From the NCBI GenBank assembly GCA_002404155.1, contig DHJC01000076.1, positions 27,669 through 91,668 on the forward strand: a stretch of 64,000 nt of DNA, read 5' to 3'. Positions within the stretch are counted from its first letter, which is position 1. Every line of letters starts with the position of its first letter. Source of the DNA: Chloroflexi bacterium UBA4730 (GTDB taxonomy: Bacteria; Chloroflexota; Limnocylindria; P2-11E). Positions 44,042-52,943 of this stretch are shown piece by piece. The position numbers were made by a program, and so were the translations under genes. The notes under the pieces were generated by a model. That model worked only from the letters and a program-made list of their open reading frames with translations, searched no databases and was not told where the DNA came from.

Positions 44042-44841
44042 CGGCTCCGCAGTCCCGTGGCCCACGGGGTGAGCCGCCGCTGCATCCACAGCAGCGTGCT
44101 GGTGAGCGCGATGCTCGCGAGGCCGAGGACGATGAGCGGCGCGAACAGCTCGTCCATCTTCAGGAACTGGGCCTTGCTGATCAACAGCCGCCCGACTCCG
44201 GTGATGGACACCGTCATCTCGGCCGAGATGACGCCCCCGAGCGCGCGGGCCAGCCCGAGTCGCGCGCCGGTGAAGATGTACGGGATCGTCCCGGGAAGGA
44301 TGATCGTCCGGAAGATCTGGGCCCGCGAGGCGACGAACGTCTGGCCAACCTCGACGAGGTCGCGATCGACGATCCGCGCGCCCGCGTACACGGTGACGAT
44401 CACCGGGAAGATCCCGGCGAGCACGACGATCGCGACCTGCATCTGGAAGGCGATGCCCAGCCACAGCACCAGCAGCGGGATGAGCGTGACCCGTGGGGTC
44501 ACGTAGAACGCGTTCACATACGGGCCGAGGATCGTGTCGATCGTCCGGCTACGGCCCATCGCCATACCGATCGCGATGCCCAGCGGCAGGAGCATCGCGA
44601 AACCGAGAGCGAACGCTTCGCCCGTGTGCCCGAACGCCGGGATGATGTCCGGCACCAGCCGGGCGACGAACGCCGCCGCGATGGCGCTCGGATACGACAG
44701 GAAGATGGCGTTCGCGCGGCCGTAGAGCTCCCACGCGGCGAGGACCACGACGAGCGATAGGACCCGCGGGGCGATCGACGAGACGATCGGGGGAAGGGCG
44801 CGCGGGCCAGGCGCCGGCGAAGCGGATGCAAGAACCGCCAT
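44038..44841 (-). CDS. NitT/TauT-type ABC transporter permease
   Basis: 267 aa. Helices with YVTPRVTLIPLLVLWLGIA and the EAA loop IILPGTIPYIFTGARLGLARAL match SsuC/TauC. The frame opens at 44889, but ATG 44841 has GGAGG nine bases upstream, and the longer form would begin at the edge of the operator. It is divergent from ubiD, with two operators between. Confidence 0.9.
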   Translation of the reverse strand: MAVLASASPAPGPRALPPIVSSIAPRVLSLVVVLAAWELYGRANAIFLSYPSAIAAAFVARLVPDIIPAFGHTGEAFALGFAMLLPLGIAIGMAMGRSRTIDTILGPYVNAFYVTPRVTLIPLLVLWLGIAFQMQVAIVVLAGIFPVIVTVYAGARIVDRDLVEVGQTFVASRAQIFRTIILPGTIPYIFTGARLGLARALGGVISAEMTVSITGVGRLLISKAQFLKMDELFAPLIVLGLASIALTSTLLWMQRRLTPWATGLRSR

Positions 44842-44895
44842 CGTCCCCAACCTCCAGCGCGAGCGGAACGACCGCCTTCGGATGACCATCGTGAC

Positions 44896-44955
44896 GGCAA
44901 CATTTGTTGCCAGGGCCGGACCGGCTCACTATATTCGACGCGCAACACCTGTTGC
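44896..44955 (+). promoter_or_regulatory. Double-operator promoter of the ubiD operon
   Basis: GGCAACA-TT-TGTTGCC (44896-44911, 7+2+7 perfect) overlaps the -35 box TTGCCA (44907-44912). After a 17-bp spacer comes TATATT (44930-44935), the best -10 in the region. A second site GCAACA-CC-TGTTGC (44942-44955, 6+2+6 perfect) covers the start point. Two sites 46 bp apart on both sides of the promoter suggest cooperative repression. Confidence 0.7.
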
Positions 44956-45025
44956 CGCGCGCCGCGCGCGCGGAACCCACGTTTCACACCGCGTCGTCTG
45001 CCGATCCGCCGTCGAAGGAGGGGAC

Positions 45026-46567
45026 TTGGAATACACGGACCTTCGCGACTGGATCGCGACCGTGCGCGAGCTCGGCGAAGTCAGGGATGTCCGCGGCGCC
45101 GACTGGGAGACCGAGATCGGACGGGTGACCGAGATGGTCCACCACGCCGACGACGGCCCGGCAGTCCTCTTCGACGACATCCCGGGGTACCCGGCGGGGC
45201 AGCGGATCCTTGTGAACGCGATCGCGACACAGCGGCGGCTCGCGATCACCCTCGGCATGCCGGCGGACATCGAGCGGCGTGCGCTCATGGATGAGTTCCT
45301 GGCACTCACCGAGGCCGGCCGGGCGATCCCGCCGCGGTACGTGAAGGATGGATCGGTCTTCGAGAACGTCATGACCGGGGACGCGGTCGATGTCCTGAAG
45401 TTCCCCACCCCGATGTGGCACCCCGACGACGGCGGCCGCTACATCGGCACCGGCTGCGTCGACGTGATGAAGGACCCGAACAGCGACTGGGTGAACCTCG
45501 GGACCTACCGGGTGATGATCCACGACAGCAAGCGCGTCGGCCTCTACATCTCGCCCGGCAAGCACGGCAAGCAGTTCCAGGACGCGTACTTCAAGCGCGG
45601 CGAGCCGTGCCCGGTCGCGATCGTCGTGGGTTCAGACCCGCTGCTGTTCCTCGCCTCGACGGTCGAGGTGCCCCAAGGTGTGTCCGAGTACGACTGGGCC
45701 GGCGGGATCCGTGGCGAGCCCTACGACGTGGTGAAGGCCCCGATCACCGGGCTGCCGATCCCGGCGAACGCCGAGATCGTGCTCGAGGGCTTCGTGAAGC
45801 CGGGCTACACGCTCCCCGAGGGCCCGTTCGGCGAATGGACCGGCTACTACGCGTCCGGCACGCGGGCCGAGCCGGTGATGGACGTCAAGGCCATCTACCA
45901 CCGCGACGACCCGATCATGCTCGGCGTCCCGCCGCAGAAGCCGCCGTGGGAGCCGCACAAATACCGCGAGTACCTGCGCTCCGCGCTGCTCCTGCGCGAC
46001 CTGCAGAACGCCGGCGTCCCCGGCGTGAAGGACGCGATGTGCTTCAGCGTCGGCGGCACGCGGCTCCTCGTCGCGGTCTCGATCGAGCAGCGCTACGCAG
46101 GCCACGCGCGCCAGGCCGGGCACGTGGCGGCGATGTGCCGCGCCGGCGCGTACCTCGGTCGCTACACGATCGTCGTCGACGACGACATCGACGTGACCGA
46201 CATCAACGACGTCCTCTGGGCGATGGCCACGCGGTCCGATCCGGAGCGATCGCTCGACATCATCCACCGCGCGTGGTCGGGGCCGCTCGACCCGGCGATC
46301 CAGCCCGGCAAGAAGGGTCACAACTCGCGGCTCATCATCGACGCGTGCCGGCCGTGGGAGTGGCGCGACGAGTTCCCGAAGGCCATCGGGCCCGATATCG
46401 AGACCAAGCGCGAGACACGGAAGAAGTGGGGCTGGGTCCTCGATGGCGGCTCTGTGGCACCGAAGCGCAACACCGTCCTCGCCGGCGCCGGAACGAAGTC
46501 CCGCGCCGCCAAGACCGCGGCGACGGCGCTGAACCAGCCGTTGGCCGACGACACCTCGATGGAGTGA
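45026..46567 (+). CDS. UbiD-family prenylated-FMN (de)carboxylase
   Basis: About 513 aa from TTG 45026, preceded by AAGGAGGGG at ideal distance; no better start exists. DLRDWIATVRELGEVRDV opens the fold. IGTGCVDVMKDPNSDWVNLGTYRVMIHD, GIRGEPYDVVKAPITGLPIP (the Arg-Glu of the E-R-E triad) and EGPFGEWTGYYA are UbiD signatures. These enzymes decarboxylate or carboxylate aromatic or unsaturated acids using prenyl-FMN made by UbiX. No ubiX is in the window. It heads a four-gene operon. Confidence 0.9.
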   Translation: MEYTDLRDWIATVRELGEVRDVRGADWETEIGRVTEMVHHADDGPAVLFDDIPGYPAGQRILVNAIATQRRLAITLGMPADIERRALMDEFLALTEAGRAIPPRYVKDGSVFENVMTGDAVDVLKFPTPMWHPDDGGRYIGTGCVDVMKDPNSDWVNLGTYRVMIHDSKRVGLYISPGKHGKQFQDAYFKRGEPCPVAIVVGSDPLLFLASTVEVPQGVSEYDWAGGIRGEPYDVVKAPITGLPIPANAEIVLEGFVKPGYTLPEGPFGEWTGYYASGTRAEPVMDVKAIYHRDDPIMLGVPPQKPPWEPHKYREYLRSALLLRDLQNAGVPGVKDAMCFSVGGTRLLVAVSIEQRYAGHARQAGHVAAMCRAGAYLGRYTIVVDDDIDVTDINDVLWAMATRSDPERSLDIIHRAWSGPLDPAIQPGKKGHNSRLIIDACRPWEWRDEFPKAIGPDIETKRETRKKWGWVLDGGSVAPKRNTVLAGAGTKSRAAKTAATALNQPLADDTSME

Positions 46568-46571
46568 GCTG

Positions 46572-47339
46572 ATGGACATCGGGACCCTCGCCATCGCGGC
46601 CCTCCCCGCATTCATCGCGAGCGCGGTCGAGTTCGTCGAGGCCACGACGATCATCCTTGCCGTCGGCGTGACCCGCGGCTGGCGCGCCCCGCTGTACGGG
46701 ACGATCGCGGCGGCGATCACGCTCGCGGTCATCATCGCCCTGCTCGGCGTGACGATCGTGACGGTCGTGCCCGAGCACGCGCTCAAGGCCTTCGTCGGCG
46801 TGCTGCTGCTGCTGTTCGGCCTCCGCTGGCTCCGGAAGGCGGTCCTGCGGTTCGCCGGGATCGTCGCCCTGCACGACGAGGAGCGCATCTACCTCAAGGA
46901 GGTCGCCGAGCTGAAGGCCCAAGGCCTGAAGCGGACCGGGTTCGACCGGATCGGCGCGATCGTCGCGTACAAGGCCGTGCTCCTCGAGGGCACCGAGGTC
47001 GCATTCATCGTCATCGCCTTCGGCGCGGGCGGGCAGAACGCGCTCACCGCCGCGGTCGCCGGTGCGATCGCCGCGGGCATCCTCGTCATCGCGCTCGGCG
47101 CGGTGCTCCGCCACCCGCTCACGATGATCCCGGAGAATTGGATGAAGTTCGGTGTCGGGGCCCTCCTGTCGGCCTTCGGGGTGTTCTGGTTCTCCGAGGG
47201 CCTCGGTACGGCGTGGCCGGGCGACGCGCTCTCGATCCTGCCGATCCTCGGGGTGTTCCTCGCGGCGAGCTGGCTCTCGGTCCGGATGCTGCGGATGATC
47301 CTGCCGCAGGGCGCCGAAGTGGCGGCCCGGAATGTCTAG
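46572..47339 (+). CDS. Polytopic membrane protein (COG4280-like)
   Basis: 255 aa with about seven helices. Two glutamate-bearing helices resemble each other: ASAVEFVEATTIILAVGVTR (residues about 15-34) and KAVLLEGTEVAFIVIAFGAG (about 137-156), recalling an internal duplication with an E-x-T-x2 ion site. It looks like COG4280-type predicted membrane proteins of unknown function; a small-ion or acid transporter is possible. It starts 4 bp after ubiD, using the GGAG inside the ubiD end. Confidence 0.65.
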   Translation: MDIGTLAIAALPAFIASAVEFVEATTIILAVGVTRGWRAPLYGTIAAAITLAVIIALLGVTIVTVVPEHALKAFVGVLLLLFGLRWLRKAVLRFAGIVALHDEERIYLKEVAELKAQGLKRTGFDRIGAIVAYKAVLLEGTEVAFIVIAFGAGGQNALTAAVAGAIAAGILVIALGAVLRHPLTMIPENWMKFGVGALLSAFGVFWFSEGLGTAWPGDALSILPILGVFLAASWLSVRMLRMILPQGAEVAARNV

Positions 47340-47568
47340 CCTCTCGCTCAAGGGCGTCTGGGAAGCCATTTGGGGCCTGCTCGTCGAGGACGGCTCGCTC
47401 GCCATCGGCATCGTCGTCGCGCTCGCGATCACCTGGGTCGCGGCGGTCGTCCTGGGCGAGGGCGCGCACAACGTGGTCGGCTGGCTCCTCCTCGCGATGC
47501 TGACCCTCCTGGTCGTGTTCAACCTCCAGGTCGCCGGTCGCAAGGCACGCCGCAAGATCTCGTCCTGA
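47332..47568 (+). CDS. Small two-helix membrane protein
   Basis: 78 aa, overlapping the previous gene by 8 bp. It has two hydrophobic segments (about 22-41 and 48-64) and a basic tail AGRKARRKISS. No family is recognised. The coupling to the COG4280-like protein suggests a subunit of the same membrane complex. Confidence 0.65.
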   Translation: MSSLSLKGVWEAIWGLLVEDGSLAIGIVVALAITWVAAVVLGEGAHNVVGWLLLAMLTLLVVFNLQVAGRKARRKISS

Positions 47569-47578
47569 GCCGTCGCGC

Positions 47579-48616
47579 GTGACCCGCGACCTCGCCGCGG
47601 TGCGCGCGCTCATGCGCGAGCGGGCGATCGCCCGTCGCGGACCGTTCGAGGTCACGGCGATCGAGGAGGTCGACGCGGCGCTCGCGTCGCTCCGTTCGCT
47701 CGAGCCCGATCACTGGGCCGAGACGTGGATGCCGTTCGGCGACCGGCATGCCGCTGCCGGCGAGCACCTGGTCGCGGCGAACTACTACCGGGTCGCGCGG
47801 TACCCGTTCCCGAGCTCCGAGGGGAAACGCCTCGCGTATCGCCGATCCGTTGAGACGTATCTGGCCGCGGCGCGCTCGTTCGATCCGCCGCTGCGGCGCG
47901 TCGAGATCCCGACCGGCCCGGGCAGCGTCGTCGGCTACCTCCGCGAGCCCGCGGGGATCGCGCGCCCACCGCTGCTCCTGACGTGGGGCGGCATCGATTC
48001 GTACAAGGAGGACCGCCGCACCGACGGCTTCCTCGCTCGCGGGATCGCGACGCTGGCGATCGATATGCCCGGCACCGGTGAGATGCCGAACGTTGCGGCC
48101 GCCGAGCTCGACGCGCTCTGGGACGGCCTGCTCGAGTGGGCCGGCGCCCGCTCCGACCGCGTCGGCGTCTACGGCCGGAGCTCCGGCGGGTACTGGGCGG
48201 CGAGGCTCGCGCACACCCGCGCTCCGCGCCTCTTGTGTGCGGTCGATCACGGCGGCCCGATCCATCACGCGTTCGCGGAGGCCTGGATCCGCGCCGCTCG
48301 GACCGGCGAGTACCCATTCGAGCTCACCGAGTCGCTCGCACGCGTGTTCGGCGCGGGCACGACCGAAGCCGACTGGATCGCCGCAGCGCCGTCGCTCTCG
48401 CTGCTCCGGCAGGGACTGCTCGACCGGCCGTGCTGCCCGATGCTCCTGGTGAACGGCGCGCGCGACAGCGTCTTCCCCATCGCGGACCTGTACGTGCTGC
48501 TCGAGCACGGCGCGCCCAAGGCCGCGCGCGTCTTCGACGGCGGGCACATGGGCCCGGCCGCGCTCACGGAGCCGGTCGTCGCGGCCTGGGTGGCCGCTCA
48601 GCTCGTTCGGCGGTAG
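47579..48616 (+). CDS. Alpha/beta hydrolase (FrsA/dihydroxypseudooxynicotine hydrolase-like)
   Basis: 345 aa from GTG. A helical N-terminal cap (about 1-115, containing AANYYRVARYPFP) precedes the hydrolase core: PPLLLTWGGIDSYKED (oxyanion region), GVYGRSSGGYWAARLA with the nucleophile Ser, NGARDSVFP with the acid and VFDGGHMG with the His. This cap-plus-core layout matches the C-C hydrolase 2,6-dihydroxypseudooxynicotine hydrolase and esterase FrsA, so cleavage of a 1,3-diketone or ester product is plausible. It is last in the ubiD operon. Confidence 0.8.
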   Translation: MTRDLAAVRALMRERAIARRGPFEVTAIEEVDAALASLRSLEPDHWAETWMPFGDRHAAAGEHLVAANYYRVARYPFPSSEGKRLAYRRSVETYLAAARSFDPPLRRVEIPTGPGSVVGYLREPAGIARPPLLLTWGGIDSYKEDRRTDGFLARGIATLAIDMPGTGEMPNVAAAELDALWDGLLEWAGARSDRVGVYGRSSGGYWAARLAHTRAPRLLCAVDHGGPIHHAFAEAWIRAARTGEYPFELTESLARVFGAGTTEADWIAAAPSLSLLRQGLLDRPCCPMLLVNGARDSVFPIADLYVLLEHGAPKAARVFDGGHMGPAALTEPVVAAWVAAQLVRR

Positions 48617-49761
48617 ATGTAGAGGCCACCTCGCACTCGGTCGGTGACGAAGATCGTGCCGTCGGCGTCGACGAGCAGGTCATTGAACTGGATGCACGTC
48701 TGTCCGGGCGGGGCCTCGGGGACATGGTGCGCGATCTCGCGAATGTGCAGCGGATCGCTCGTGTCGTAGACCCGCAGCCCCGCGTTGAAGTAGGTCGCAT
48801 ACACGACCGTGTCGCTCTGGAAGGTCCCGGGCCGGTTCTCGTGCAGATTGTGCGGCCCGAAGCGAAGGCCGCGCGCGCAGTAGTCGCCCCGCGGGACCGG
48901 AAACTTCGCGATCTCGCGCGGACGCCGCTCGTCCGAGACGTCGATGAGGTGGACGTCCTTGCGCGCGCCGGTGCACGCGAGGTCGATGGCCTCGTCGGTG
49001 ACCGCGACGAGCTTGCGATCCCCGAGAGGCAGCGCGGTGTGGGTGTACGGATGGCCGCCCGCGGCTTCGGTCCAGGCGAGCGACGAGATGAGCTCGACGA
49101 TCCCATCGCGCACGCTGAAGAGCGCGAGCCCGGCGTCGAACCACCCGGCGTAGGCACGGTCGCCCCGAACGATCGCGTGATGGCAGTTGAATCGCCCGGC
49201 CTCGCTGCGGCTCCCGAGATCCTCGCCCGCCGCGACCTGCTGCGGGAAGTGCCACGTGGCGTGCACCTTCGGCGCGGACGGGTCGGCGAGGTCGATGGTC
49301 ACGAGCCGCGCGCCGTGGGTCCCCGGCATGCGAGCCGAGACGTAGGCGTAGCGGCCGCCGGCCCACCACATCCGGTGGACGCCGAGGCCGGGGATCTCGA
49401 GGAAGCCGATCCGGCGCAGCTCGCGCGGCCTCGAGGCGTCGTACACGAGCACTCCGGCCGAGGTGGGGTCGCGCACGTCGGGCGGGTAGCGCTCGCGGTT
49501 CACCAGGAGCAGGCCGTCGGCGAGCTGGACCTTGTGCTCGTGCACGTGGTGCGGCGTCCGGGTCTGCGATACGAGCCGGGGCGCTTCGAGGTCCGAGATG
49601 TCGACGACGCTCGTGCCGACACCGAAGTCGCCCATGTGGCCGACGTAGAGGGTGTCGCCGTTGCGCATGACCTGCATGCCGTCGCCGGTGCCGCCGAGGT
49701 CAGAGTGGCCGATGAGCTCGAGACCCTTCGCCTCGAGCGTGCGGGGGAGTGTCACCCGCAC
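48598..49761 (-). CDS. LVIVD-repeat beta-propeller protein
   Basis: 387 aa. Several blades of the form SVVDISDLEAPRLVSQ, LVYDASRPRELRRIGF, VTIDLADPSAPKVHAT, HLIDVSDERRPREIAK and RVYDTSDPLHIREIAH mark LVIVD propellers. His-rich segments (TPHHVHEHKVQ, FNCHHAIV, GPHNLHEN) could bind metal, as in selenium-binding/lactonase-like propellers. There is no signal peptide. It is convergent with the hydrolase (19-bp overlap) and probably co-transcribed with the upstream receptor gene. Confidence 0.8.
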   Translation of the reverse strand: MRVTLPRTLEAKGLELIGHSDLGGTGDGMQVMRNGDTLYVGHMGDFGVGTSVVDISDLEAPRLVSQTRTPHHVHEHKVQLADGLLLVNRERYPPDVRDPTSAGVLVYDASRPRELRRIGFLEIPGLGVHRMWWAGGRYAYVSARMPGTHGARLVTIDLADPSAPKVHATWHFPQQVAAGEDLGSRSEAGRFNCHHAIVRGDRAYAGWFDAGLALFSVRDGIVELISSLAWTEAAGGHPYTHTALPLGDRKLVAVTDEAIDLACTGARKDVHLIDVSDERRPREIAKFPVPRGDYCARGLRFGPHNLHENRPGTFQSDTVVYATYFNAGLRVYDTSDPLHIREIAHHVPEAPPGQTCIQFNDLLVDADGTIFVTDRVRGGLYIYRRTS

Positions 49762-49783
49762 GCTCGAGGATCTGGGACGGATA

Positions 49784-50854
49784 TCACTCGGGCTTGGTGC
49801 CGTTCCGGGCGAGGTAGCTGTTCACGTACTTCGGGTCGATCCAGAGCTTGTGGTCCGGCACGGTGCCGGTGGTGATCTCGCGGGTCGTGATCGCGAGCTT
49901 GTCCCAGCCGGTGAGGAGCGCGTCGCTCATCCCGCCGTTCTGCGCGTAGTAGCCGTCCTTCGCGAAGATGTCCCACGTTGGCCCGCGGATGGCGTCGTCG
50001 AGGTCCGGCGTGACGGTCTTCGACAGCGTGACGAATTCGGTCTTGTTGGTCGCCGCCCAGCGGGCCGCGTCGATGAACGCGTCGACCACGATCTGCGCGG
50101 TGTTCGGGTTCTTCGCCAGCCACGCGTCCGAAGAGGTGATACCGGCTTCGAGGATCGGGCCGATCGCATCGGCGCAGGTGACCAGGATCTTCAGCGTATT
50201 GACCTTTGCCAGCGCGGTCAGCGATTCCGCCGTGTGCGCCGGCGCGGCGTCGATCTTCCCCGCGACGAGCGCCGCAACACGTGCGCTCGTGCCGCCGATC
50301 TGTACGAACGTCGCTTTCGTGAGATCGAAGTTCGAGGACTGAAGGCACGCCCGTGCGGCGGTGTCACCGGCGTCACCGGGCGAGTTGATGCCGATGGTCT
50401 TGCCCGCGAGACCCGGCACGTCGGGGATGGTCTTCTGCGACATGAGCAGGTAGTCGGTCGCCTTGATGTCGTTCGCCATCACCTTCACCCCGCCGCCGGC
50501 GGCCACGGTGAACCGAGCCACCGTCCCGAGCGACCCGATGTAGACGTCGGCGCCGCCGGAAACGAGCGTGCGTAGCGCGGTGTCCGCCGTCGCGAGGTTC
50601 GCGTTGGTGACGGTGAAGCCCTTCGCCTGCAGCAGCTTGATGAAGTACGCCTTATTGGTGGTGTCGAAGTCGTCAGTGCCCGAGTGCGCGATCGAGAGCG
50701 TGGTCGTCTCCGGCTTCCCCGGGGGCGTCGGGCTCACGCTCGCGGCCGCGACGGCAGGCGGGGCACTCGTCGCCGTGCCCCCGGTCCCGGCGGACGAACA
50801 CGCCGCCACGATGACCATGACCGCTGCGGCTACTACCAGCCTTTTCATCGCCAA
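49784..50854 (-). CDS. NitT/TauT-type ABC substrate-binding lipoprotein
   Basis: 356 aa. A lipoprotein signal (MAMKRLVVAAAVMVIVAACSS; lipobox VAAC, Cys19) is followed by a Ser/Thr/Pro linker to about residue 48. The binding domain follows, with LSIAHSGTDDFDTTNKAYF and LAGKTIGINSPGDAGDTAARAC, as in SsuA/TauA-like receptors. It is likely the receptor for the permeases at 43.2-44.8 kb and the ATPase at 30.8 kb. Its promoter carries the shared operator. Confidence 0.9.
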   Translation of the reverse strand: MAMKRLVVAAAVMVIVAACSSAGTGGTATSAPPAVAAASVSPTPPGKPETTTLSIAHSGTDDFDTTNKAYFIKLLQAKGFTVTNANLATADTALRTLVSGGADVYIGSLGTVARFTVAAGGGVKVMANDIKATDYLLMSQKTIPDVPGLAGKTIGINSPGDAGDTAARACLQSSNFDLTKATFVQIGGTSARVAALVAGKIDAAPAHTAESLTALAKVNTLKILVTCADAIGPILEAGITSSDAWLAKNPNTAQIVVDAFIDAARWAATNKTEFVTLSKTVTPDLDDAIRGPTWDIFAKDGYYAQNGGMSDALLTGWDKLAITTREITTGTVPDHKLWIDPKYVNSYLARNGTKPE

Positions 50855-50896
50855 CCCTCCCAGCCCGCCAGTGGAATAGCGGGCGTCACGATGGCA

Positions 50897-50925
50897 GTGT
50901 GGTCGGGAACATTTGTTGTTGTCAA
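50897..50925 (-). promoter_or_regulatory. Promoter/operator of the receptor gene
   Basis: On the minus strand TTGACA (50925-50920) is followed after 18 bp by CACACT. The operator-like GGAACATTTGTTGT (50906-50919, core AACA-TT-TGTT) fills the spacer, the same geometry as at 41.1 kb. Confidence 0.6.
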
Positions 50926-50983
50926 CGGGCGATCAGAAAGACGGAAAATACGCTCAATCCGTCGTTAGGTAAGGAGGCCCGCG

Positions 50984-51922
50984 CTGCGGATCGACGTTCA
51001 TGCCCACCACGTTCCGGCTGACCTGATCGCGCGCCTCGTCGCCCTCGGCGTCCGGGTGAACCGGAAGAGCGAGCCAAGCGGGCCGCTCCGGGACGAGGTC
51101 GCCGAGCTGGACGCGAGCGCCACGGACGTCCGGGTCATCGAGCTCGGGAGCCCCCAGCCGTATCTGGACGTGGCCGCGAGAGCGGTCGAGGCGGCCCGGA
51201 TCGCCAACGACCTCTACGCGGAGGCCATCGCGCCGCTCGGCGGGCGGTTCGTGGCCTTCGGCTGCGTGCCGCTCCCCCACGCCGAGGAGGCGATCGCGGA
51301 GGCGGCGCGTTGCCTCGACGAGCTCAGCTTCGCGGGACTCGGGGTCGGCTGCTCCGTCGCCGGCCGGCCGCTCGACGATCCGGCGTTCGCTCCGCTCTGG
51401 GCCGAGCTCGACCGGCGCGGGGCGATCGTCTCGCTCCATCCGGTGGCCACCGGCATCGCGATGGGCGGCGACTATTTCATCGACGCGATCGCCGGCATGA
51501 CCGCCGAGGACACCGTGGCCGGTCTGCGGCTCGTCCTCTCGGGTCTGACCGATCGGCATCCCCGGATCCGGTTCATCGTGCCGCACCTCGGCGGGGCGAT
51601 CCCGTTCCTCTGGGAACGGGTCGAGTACCAGCTCGATCGCGCGCGCGAGCGCGGCGTCGTCGCGCTTCCGTCGGGCGCGGCGCAGGCCGGCCTGCGCAGG
51701 CTCTTCTACGACACCGTCAACGGCTCGGCGGCGGCGCTGCGCTGCGCGTGCGACAACCTCGGCACCGAGCGGATCCTCTTCGGCACGGACCACCCGATCT
51801 TGGACCTCGCGCGATCGCTCGAGTACGTCGAGGGCGCCGGGCTCGATACGCGGATCGTGGCGGACATTCTCGACCGCAACGGCCAAGCGTTGCTGGACCT
51901 GCCTGTCCCGCGCCGGCCCTAG
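50984..51922 (+). CDS. ACMSD-type amidohydrolase (probable decarboxylase), CTG start
   Basis: 312 aa if begun at CTG 50984, which has AAGGAGG 6 bp upstream. The frame upstream is closed by TAG and offers no ATG/GTG/TTG before the essential metal motif DVHAHHVP (His6, His8). Starting at GTG 51056 would delete that motif. Further ligands: FIVPHLGGAIPFLWER and ILFGTDHPILD. This is the ACMSD/gamma-resorcylate decarboxylase branch of amidohydrolases, zinc or manganese enzymes that decarboxylate aromatic or unsaturated acids. It is convergent with the propeller gene (4-bp overlap). Confidence 0.8.
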   Translation: MRIDVHAHHVPADLIARLVALGVRVNRKSEPSGPLRDEVAELDASATDVRVIELGSPQPYLDVAARAVEAARIANDLYAEAIAPLGGRFVAFGCVPLPHAEEAIAEAARCLDELSFAGLGVGCSVAGRPLDDPAFAPLWAELDRRGAIVSLHPVATGIAMGGDYFIDAIAGMTAEDTVAGLRLVLSGLTDRHPRIRFIVPHLGGAIPFLWERVEYQLDRARERGVVALPSGAAQAGLRRLFYDTVNGSAAALRCACDNLGTERILFGTDHPILDLARSLEYVEGAGLDTRIVADILDRNGQALLDLPVPRRP

Positions 51923-52896
51923 ACGCTTGGCAACGGGAAGCTGATGAGGGCGGGCTTGCCGTCCTGGATCGCCGGCGCGTAGACGAGCCGATTCGCCCGG
52001 TCGTACGCCACCCAGCTCGCGCCGCGCTGCGTGGGGACGTTCACCAGGAACCGGGCGGGGTTCCCGCCGAAGATGCCGATGACCGGACCGCCGGTGAAGC
52101 CCGAGTGCGCGCCGAAGAAACGATCGACGGTCGGATCGTAGATCGCCCCGTCGCCGCCGCCGGACTCCTCGAACACAGCCGCGATCTTCTGCTGCTTCAG
52201 ATCCCAGATGACCGTATGCGGCTTTTGCTTGTTGTCGCACACCAGCAGCGCCTGATTCGTCTTTGGATCGATCGCCACGCCGTTCGGGTTGCACGGGTCG
52301 CCGATGTCGATCGTCTTCACGAGCGTGTCGCTCTTCGGATCGATCTGGTGCAGACAGTTCCCCGCGCGGCTCGCGACGTACACCATGCCGTCCGCGGCGT
52401 TGTACCGCGGCTGCTCGAGGTCGCCTCCGAGGCCGTCGATCTTCTTGAGCACCGTGTGTTTCACGGCGTCGACGACGCCGACGAACTTGTCGCTGTGCAT
52501 CCCGGCGTAGACCTTCTTGTGGGCCGGGACGTACTCGATGAGATCCGCGGAGCCCTTCGCGCCGAGGTCCACCCGGGCCACGAACGTGTCCACCGTCGCG
52601 GACGCGGGATCGATGTCGATGACCCCGAGATGTCCGGCGCCCAGTCCGACGAAGACCTTGTGCAGATCCTTCGCCACCGCGATCCCGAAGAAGCCGCCGC
52701 GGGTCCTGATCGTTTTGAGGTACTTCGCGTCGGGCATCGAGATGTCGAAGACGTCGACGCCGCCGGCCCAGTTGTCGCCGGCGTACAGGCGGTGCGCCTC
52801 CTGATCGATGTCGAGCGTGTCGCAGAACTTCATCCCGACCGAGCCGTCGGGCACGCTGACGCGGCGGAGCGGGACCGTCGTGGTGGCCTGGGGCAT
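51919..52896 (-). CDS. YncE-like beta-propeller protein
   Basis: 325 aa; ATG 52896 preceded by GAGGAAGG. Blades such as RLYAGDNWAGGVDVFDIS, KVFVGLGAGHLGVIDID, KVYAGMHSDKFVGVVDA, MVYVASRAGNCLHQID and GVAIDPKTNQALLVC are typical of seven-bladed YncE/40-residue propellers. No signal peptide is seen, although many relatives are exported. The role is unknown; relatives bind DNA, quinoproteins or lactones. Confidence 0.78.
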   Translation of the reverse strand: MPQATTTVPLRRVSVPDGSVGMKFCDTLDIDQEAHRLYAGDNWAGGVDVFDISMPDAKYLKTIRTRGGFFGIAVAKDLHKVFVGLGAGHLGVIDIDPASATVDTFVARVDLGAKGSADLIEYVPAHKKVYAGMHSDKFVGVVDAVKHTVLKKIDGLGGDLEQPRYNAADGMVYVASRAGNCLHQIDPKSDTLVKTIDIGDPCNPNGVAIDPKTNQALLVCDNKQKPHTVIWDLKQQKIAAVFEESGGGDGAIYDPTVDRFFGAHSGFTGGPVIGIFGGNPARFLVNVPTQRGASWVAYDRANRLVYAPAIQDGKPALISFPLPSV

Positions 52897-52943
52897 GGTG
52901 ACCTTCCTCATTCGCGGTTTGGGGCAGGTGCGGAGGCGCTGGG

